This document shows, piece by piece, positions 33,692-37,975 of a stretch of DNA of 37,975 nucleotides. Origin of the DNA: Xenococcaceae cyanobacterium MO_167.B27. GTDB taxonomy: Bacteria > Cyanobacteriota > Cyanobacteriia > Cyanobacteriales > Xenococcaceae. The notes under the pieces are model-generated. The model searched no databases, had not been told where the DNA came from, and worked only from the letters and a program-made list of their open reading frames with translations. The DNA lies in assembly GCA_030065935.1 (NCBI GenBank), contig JASJCP010000038.1, positions 1-37,975 on the forward strand. The letters run 5' to 3'. How positions within the stretch are numbered: the stretch's first letter is position 1; every line of letters begins with the position of its first letter. The position numbers were made by a program, and so were the translations under genes.

Positions 33692-34756
33692 TCAAATATA
33701 TCTAGCTAAAACTTCTACTGTAGCTTTTCCTGACTTGCTCCAACTAAATAACTTAGCTCGCTCTAGACTACAACTACTTAATTGCGATCGCATTTGTGAA
33801 TCCATAGCAACAGATTCCATAGCGGAGGTAATAGCTTTTGTATCGTAAGGATCGATTAAAATAGCAGCATCTCCTGTAACTTCTGGTAGAGAGGCTAAGT
33901 TAGAAGTGATTACAGGAGTCCCACAAGCCATAGCTTCTAGTACAGGAAGACCAAAACCTTCCCAGAGAGTCGGAAAGACTAGGGCGATCGCATTACTAAT
34001 TATTATCGGTAATTTTTCGTAAGAAACATAATCTAGAAACTTAACCCGATGCTCAATATTTAATTCTTGTGCTTGTTGCTTTAATAAAGGAGTAAATCTG
34101 CTGTCTGTAGCACCAGCAATGTAGAGATAATAATCTTTTTTATCAGCAAGAGTTGCAAAAGCACTAATCAATCGCTGTAAATTTTTATAAGGGTCATGAC
34201 GACCTAAATAGAGAAAATAAGAATCTGGGGAAACTGTTGGTTGTGGATAAAAGTTTTGTGCATCATAAGCGAGCAGAATTGGAGTAATTTTTTGAGGCGA
34301 AATACCATAAAAATCTGTTATGTCTCTAGCGGTAGCTTCGGAGTTACAGATAATGTGTTCTGCTTGTTTAAGAACTAAAGGAACAACCCAACGAAAATAA
34401 TTAGTTAGGGGAGAAGTCAATTTAGGAAATCGCAGAGGTATTAAATCGTGACACATCACCACATAGGAACATTTGCTATATAAGGGAGCTTCAGGAATAG
34501 GAGAATATATTAGATTAGCATTGAGTTGGTGATAAATTTTTGGTAACTCCCATTGTGTCCAGAAAAGACGGCGCAAATGTCCTTTACTTCCCTCTGCTGG
34601 AGTCATATTATGAGGTACTGGGTAACAGGAAAAATTATTTTTGCTATTAGCAATTAGTAAAGTAGGAGCAAGAGGAGATAAGTAATTAGCAATATTGATA
34701 GCGTAGTTAGCAATCCCTGTAGGTTTATCGAAAACCATAGAGAGATTAAATAGCAA
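33692..34756 (-). CDS. Family 4 glycosyltransferase (GT-B)
   Basis: A cytoplasmic or membrane-associated retaining glycosyltransferase that moves a sugar from a nucleotide donor. The C-terminal donor site is clear: [20 protein letters not shown], with SNLASLPEV and AAILIDPYD. The middle strand [15 protein letters not shown] is also typical. The start is unsettled. The frame is open to GTG 34834, but that lies inside the terminator at 34826-34857. A start at TTG 34756 gives [18 protein letters not shown], the usual family beginning (about 354 residues). Acceptor unknown; a polysaccharide role is common. Confidence 0.82.
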   Translation of the reverse strand: MLFNLSMVFDKPTGIANYAINIANYLSPLAPTLLIANSKNNFSCYPVPHNMTPAEGSKGHLRRLFWTQWELPKIYHQLNANLIYSPIPEAPLYSKCSYVVMCHDLIPLRFPKLTSPLTNYFRWVVPLVLKQAEHIICNSEATARDITDFYGISPQKITPILLAYDAQNFYPQPTVSPDSYFLYLGRHDPYKNLQRLISAFATLADKKDYYLYIAGATDSRFTPLLKQQAQELNIEHRVKFLDYVSYEKLPIIISNAIALVFPTLWEGFGLPVLEAMACGTPVITSNLASLPEVTGDAAILIDPYDTKAITSAMESVAMDSQMRSQLSSCSLERAKLFSWSKSGKATVEVLARYI

Positions 34757-34825
34757 TGATTTAGATTGATTCAAAATCTGGTAAGGCTCTAAGCTAATAT
34801 CTGCAATTTTTATAGTATATATAGT

Positions 34826-34857
34826 AAAAAACACCAGCCAAAGATTGAGGCTGATGT
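34826..34857 (-). terminator. Intrinsic terminator of the small coiled-coil gene
   Basis: On the minus strand ACATCAGCC and GGCTGGTGT (one G-U pair) form a 9-bp stem with a 9-nt loop, followed by a T run. It lies 23 nt after the stop of the gene at 34880-35155. Confidence 0.8.
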
Positions 34858-34879
34858 GAAGTTTTGCTTTTGTTAAATT

Positions 34880-35155
34880 CTAAATAAAATAGAAGTTTAA
34901 GTTTAATCTAGCTTTGCGTATTTTAGCTAAAAGATTATCAACTGTTGCTAGCTTTTTACTAATATGTTCTCCTATAGGAGAGTCTCTTTTATATTTTTGC
35001 TGATGAGATTTTAACTTAGCTAAGGTAGTTCTAACTGCATCCAGTTCTTTTTCTATTTTAATCAATAGAATAATCAGTCTAGCTACTTTGATAGTTTTGT
35101 CCTCACCAACAATATCTTGCTGAATAGATGTTAAGTATTTATTGATATCTTCCAT
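34880..35155 (-). CDS. Small helical protein of unknown function
   Basis: A 91-residue protein, start MEDINKYLTSIQQDIVGEDK, predicted largely helical with heptad pattern (IEKELDAVRTTLAKLKSHQQ) and a basic end. No signal or membrane segment. Not recognised. It has its own terminator, which supports a real gene. Confidence 0.55.
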   Translation of the reverse strand: MEDINKYLTSIQQDIVGEDKTIKVARLIILLIKIEKELDAVRTTLAKLKSHQQKYKRDSPIGEHISKKLATVDNLLAKIRKARLNLNFYFI

Positions 35156-35663
35156 AAATTTAGTGTTTGTTTTACTCTGTATCTGAAACAGTAATAAGAT
35201 TATTTTTCGCTTATGTTTAGTATATAAGTGAAATCCCGCCTATAGTATAAAGTTTTAGTGATTATTACGGTATTTTATATAAACTTTATGTCAATCCTAC
35301 AAGTAAATATTCGTAATTAATCCCCATCAACTTTGAAAACTAACAATTAACAGCCCATGAAATCTTGAACTTTTGGTTCAATTTGCTGTTGTATTGCCTT
35401 GATTACCTCTCCTCTGGACTACATTGTTGGTGATGGGTAATTTTTGGCTTTTTGGAAGACAGTAAAATAAATAAGTCATTTTTTCGTTGGATTACTTGAT
35501 TATGCTTCGGCAATCACTTAAGTATATTTATCATCATACTAGTTATAGAGCTTTAGTCTAGCAGTTAAGATGAAATTTGATTTTTATATCTCCAATTCCA
35601 TACACAAATCACTGTCATGAAGGCTATGCTGTGGTATGTCTTGTGTGAATTGGTCTAAAATCT
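35156..35663. other. Intergenic region without a gene
   Basis: About 500 bp of AT-rich sequence between divergent genes with frequent stops. I see no RNA gene or clear repeat. Promoters for both sides should lie here. Confidence 0.4.
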
Positions 35664-36392
35664 GTGGCTCAACCATCTTCTTCTCCCCAAAAATCCCATC
35701 TTGTATCGAAACCATGGGAAAAAGGAACAGTTAATCTGTTTAATCCCCCCAAAAGAGATCCTAATGGTCGTTTAGCTTCGTCAAGGCTATATAGTAAAGA
35801 TATTTCCCTGCAATCAAAAGTCTCTAGTCAAAAATACCAGGAGAATAACAGAGAATTTTTTAACTGTTGGCGGATTAGTGCGATCGCCATTATTCTGTTA
35901 ACTAATACCATATCTACTTTTGTCATCCTCACAAATAAACTTCACACACCCTCAGTGACTCAAAAGCCAGAAACCACTCCAAAGATAATAGCAGGAAAGA
36001 CAAATCTTGCAGCCCAAGAATTTATTACACCCAATCTCAACTCTTTGAGTCATATTTCTGTAACTTCACAGGGTAATAATATAGTAGAACAAGATATCAA
36101 CTCAGAAGTTCCCGTACCTCTAGCAATTCCCCCTACCAACTTACCCAGTCAAGCAATTACTAGCTCTCATAATACTAATACTTCTTATTACTATGTATTA
36201 ACAGAATATACAGGAGAGGAGTCCTTACACTTAGCACAACAACAAGTAAAAAATGTCTCTTTACTAAACTTTCCCCAAGGAGTATTTATTTATATGGGTG
36301 CATTTTCTGAAAAGAATCTAGCCGAGCAATTTATCGATAACATTCAAGAAAAAGGATTACAAGGTTACATTTATCCTTCTGACTCCAATTGA
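35664..36392 (+). CDS. Single-pass membrane protein with SPOR-like C-terminal domain
   Basis: A 242-residue protein starting at GTG 35664. A membrane segment is at about 72-90 (ISAIAIILLTNTISTFVIL), so the C-terminal part is periplasmic. After a Ser/Thr/Pro-rich linker, residues about 175-238 look like a SPOR domain (YYVLTEYTGEESLHLAQQQV, then FIYMGAFSEKNLAEQFI and GLQGYIYP). SPOR domains bind denuded peptidoglycan in division-related proteins. Its TGA stop (36390-36392) is formed by the end of the IS605-type element, so the original last codon has been replaced. Confidence 0.65.
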   Translation: MAQPSSSPQKSHLVSKPWEKGTVNLFNPPKRDPNGRLASSRLYSKDISLQSKVSSQKYQENNREFFNCWRISAIAIILLTNTISTFVILTNKLHTPSVTQKPETTPKIIAGKTNLAAQEFITPNLNSLSHISVTSQGNNIVEQDINSEVPVPLAIPPTNLPSQAITSSHNTNTSYYYVLTEYTGEESLHLAQQQVKNVSLLNFPQGVFIYMGAFSEKNLAEQFIDNIQEKGLQGYIYPSDSN

Positions 36393-36395
36393 CAT

Positions 36396-36420
36396 AATCT
36401 CTCACAGGACGTGAGAGATT
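36396..36420. repeat. Right-end hairpin of the IS605-type element
   Basis: AATCTCTCAC (36396-36405) and GTGAGAGATT (36411-36420) form a perfect 10-bp stem with a 5-nt loop, followed on the minus strand by ATGTCAA. It is the transposase recognition hairpin and may also end transcripts. Confidence 0.75.
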
Positions 36421-36424
36421 CTCC

Positions 36425-37292
36425 TCAACTCAACAAATCCCTGAGAGAAGGGAGCTTTTTATCCTGACTGCTGCCCACAGCCAGCCTTTTTATTAGCATC
36501 GCGCTATTATAGTCTCGATCACAACTCAAGTTACAGCTATCATTATCACAATTGTGCCAACGGTCTGAAAGAGTTTTGCTGACTCTATTGAGGCAATTAC
36601 TGCAATATTGAGAAGTTCCATTTGGGTTAACTTTGATTATTCTAGTGCCGTATTTTTGAGCTACTTGAGATAGTATTTCAAGAAAACTAGCTACTCCGTT
36701 ATCACTCCAAGACTTATTGATTCCTGTAGATGCTGCTTGCCCATTAGGGACAAATATCCCATCAATCTTTTTGGGTTTATTTCTTCGCTTCATATTGGGA
36801 ATTTTTAAATCCTCAACGGCTAAAACCTTGCAGTTTCTAGCAAGCTTATGGGATTCAGTATAATGCCAATGTTTACGCTGTCTAGCTATTTTTTGGTGAA
36901 GTCTAGAAATAGCTTTTCGTAGGAGTCTTTTCGCTTTCTTGCTACGATTTTTATCTTCTAGTTTTCTTTGTAATTTAGCTAGTTTAGATTCAGCCTTGAA
37001 GTACTTGAGAATAAATATCTTTGTACCAAGGACGTTCTTTTTTTAACTTGGGCAAACTAGCTGATTGAGAGTGCCAATCAGGATTATCCTTTAGCTCACC
37101 AGAACCAATTTCGCACCATCTCAGACAATACTCCCCTCTCAGAACAACTAAATCAGAACGATTATATTTCCACCAATTAAAACGTTCTGCCAGCAGATAA
37201 TTATACTGCGATCGCAGCATATCTAGCCAACGGTCGATTTCTCGCCGTTGGTTAGCTGTTGGCATGAGTTTGTACTGGTAGGTTTTTCTCAT
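36425..37292 (-). pseudogene. tnpB: TnpB with internal deletion
   Basis: The N-terminal 98 residues are intact (MRKTYQYKLMPTANQRREID through RPWYKDIYSQVL). The frame then shifts into FKAESKLAKLQRKLEDK, which in normal TnpB follows RuvC-I. About 110 residues, with the first catalytic Asp (GIDxG), are lost. The rest still has VEDLKIPNM (second acidic residue), the zinc ribbon (CSNC, then two more Cys) and CDRDYNSAM. An ATG at 36793 could express a C-terminal fragment, but a nuclease cannot be made. Only tnpA of this element is functional. Confidence 0.9.
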
Positions 37293-37331
37293 GCTAGGAT
37301 AATAGCATCAACCGTACTTTAATATCAAATC

Positions 37332-37745
37332 TTGAAAACAAAATACAATAAGACTCGTAGAGCAGTATTTAGTTTAACCGTTCATATCGTTCTGGTGACG
37401 AAATATCGGCGTAAGGTAATTAATTCTGAAATGAAACAAGAACTAGAGCGAGTTTTTCAATCGGTGCTGTCTTCTTGGGATAGCGAACTCATGGAGTTTA
37501 ATTGCGAAAGCGACCACGTCCATTTAATCGTGTCCTATCCACCTCACAAGTTATTAAGCAGTTTGATAGCTAATCTGAAAGCCACATCGTCTAAGAAAAT
37601 GTGGCGTAAATTTGAATCGATAGTTTCAAAAGTTTATTTCAAAAAGAGAGTTTTTTGGACGGGTAGTTATTTTGTTTCAAGTTGTGGCGGAGTCACTATT
37701 GATATTTTAAAAAAGTACATTCAAGATCAAAACTCTCCAACTTAA
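37332..37745 (+). CDS. tnpA: IS200/IS605-family Y1 transposase TnpA
   Basis: A 137-residue HUH single-strand transposase, full length. The HUH motif is His62-Val-His64 in SDHVHLIVS; the catalytic tyrosine is Tyr129 in ILKKYIQDQ. VLVTKYRRKVI near the start and FWTGSYFVSSCGG before the Tyr helix are typical. The start is TTG 37332. It could move this element and possibly, in trans, related TnpB-only elements nearby. Confidence 0.93.
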   Translation: MKTKYNKTRRAVFSLTVHIVLVTKYRRKVINSEMKQELERVFQSVLSSWDSELMEFNCESDHVHLIVSYPPHKLLSSLIANLKATSSKKMWRKFESIVSKVYFKKRVFWTGSYFVSSCGGVTIDILKKYIQDQNSPT

Positions 37746-37836
37746 ACCTTGACTCGCAGAGCAATCCTTCACTCTCTTGTGAGGGTTTTACGCTCGAAAA
37801 GATAAATTTTTAGTAATTTAGGTGCAATCGATACCT

Positions 37837-37876
37837 TTGACATCCTCCCGTCGGCAGAGCCGAGGGATTCCCAGCC
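37837..37876 (-). repeat. Right end of a second TnpB element
   Basis: After the tnpB stop comes a G-rich hairpin made of GGGAATCCCTCGGC and GCCGACGGGAGG (one mismatch), then ATGTCAA, ending with TCAA at 37840-37837. This is the classic right end of an IS605/IS1341 element whose body lies beyond the window. Confidence 0.75.
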
Positions 37877-37975
37877 TCACGACTTAGACTTTCTGCTTCT
37901 ACGGCTTTTAACTAGACTACTGTTACCAGAAGCCCCTGTCAGATCGCCTACCACAGACATTTTATCTAAAGACAC
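37877..37975 (-). CDS. tnpB: C-terminal end of a TnpB, running off the right edge
   Basis: The last 32 codons of a minus-strand frame, ending KSRRSRKSKS and a TGA at 37879-37877, directly before a typical right-end hairpin. The composition (Gly/Ser/Arg/Lys tail) and position match TnpB C termini. No catalytic part is in the window. Confidence 0.6.
   Translation of the reverse strand: MSLDKMSVVGDLTGASGNSSLVKSRRSRKSKS

Larger units (their letters stand above)
36389..37812 (-). mobile_element. IS605-type element (divergent tnpA and decayed tnpB)
   Basis: The right end is TCAA at 36392-36389 (minus strand), preceded by a perfect hairpin. The left end lies after tnpA; a TTAC (37816-37813, minus) is the family's known target tetranucleotide, giving an edge near 37812. 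A weak hairpin CCCTCAC / GTGAAGG is near 37762-37787. tnpA and tnpB start 39 bp apart and point away from each other, as in IS605. Confidence 0.65.

Overview
The window looks like a piece of a moderately AT-rich cyanobacterial chromosome. Evidence: many HIP1 palindromes (GCGATCGC) on both strands, a caspase-like protease fused to a GUN4 (bilin/porphyrin-binding) domain, a very long TPR protein, a TpsA/TpsB pair of cyanobacterial type, heptamer repeats and several IS200/IS605-family elements. I cannot name the species.

Layout. 1-300: decayed sequence at the left edge. 301-4306: a two-gene conflict or signalling module (EACC1-like small protein plus caspase-GUN4, translationally overlapping) divergent from an HNH nuclease gene. 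4331-7332: a TnpB remnant, RNA 3'-phosphate cyclase (rtcA), then convergently an iron-type alcohol dehydrogenase with an LsrG-like monooxygenase-fold protein. 8157-8945: a TPR/membrane/coiled-coil protein. 9122-10756: a small accessory patch with a truncated P-loop protein, a GC-rich nucleotidyltransferase broken by a 2-bp contraction in a CG repeat, a tautomerase and an unrecognised remnant. 10776-13625: a tauCAB-type taurine/sulfonate ABC importer whose first gene begins 1 nt after the right end of a TnpB-only insertion element (13627 to about 15.1 kb). 15156-19088: a 1310-residue TPR protein. 19177-24856: mostly housekeeping genes (folD, OB-fold lipoprotein, Nudix hydrolase, CtpA-type protease, a conserved unknown, rpmF, a short unknown). 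24982-32819: TpsB transporter, tex, a short secreted peptide and a TpsA exoprotein. 32868-33687: a tandem array of multi-hairpin repeats plus a heptamer array between convergent genes. 33692-36392: a GT4 glycosyltransferase, a small coiled-coil protein and a SPOR-like membrane protein. 36389-37975: an IS605-type element with intact tnpA and internally deleted tnpB, then the end of a second TnpB element.

How genes work together. tauC, tauA and tauB form one complete importer (permease, lipoprotein receptor, ATPase); no tauD dioxygenase is present. TpsB and TpsA plausibly form one two-partner secretion system although tex lies between them. EACC1 and caspase-GUN4 are probably one regulated protease device.

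Most interesting observations: (1) the TnpB element supplies the Shine-Dalgarno of tauC, and its omega-RNA guide would be the start of tauC; (2) a 96-nt GC-rich insert sits in frame inside that same tnpB; (3) a four-and-a-half-copy repeat array carries four palindromes per unit; (4) the EACC1/caspase-GUN4 module has five copies of a roughly 50-residue repeat; (5) a 136-bp MITE-like element with perfect 14-bp inverted ends lies upstream of a short secreted peptide; (6) an IS605 insertion appears to have replaced a host gene's last codon and stop.
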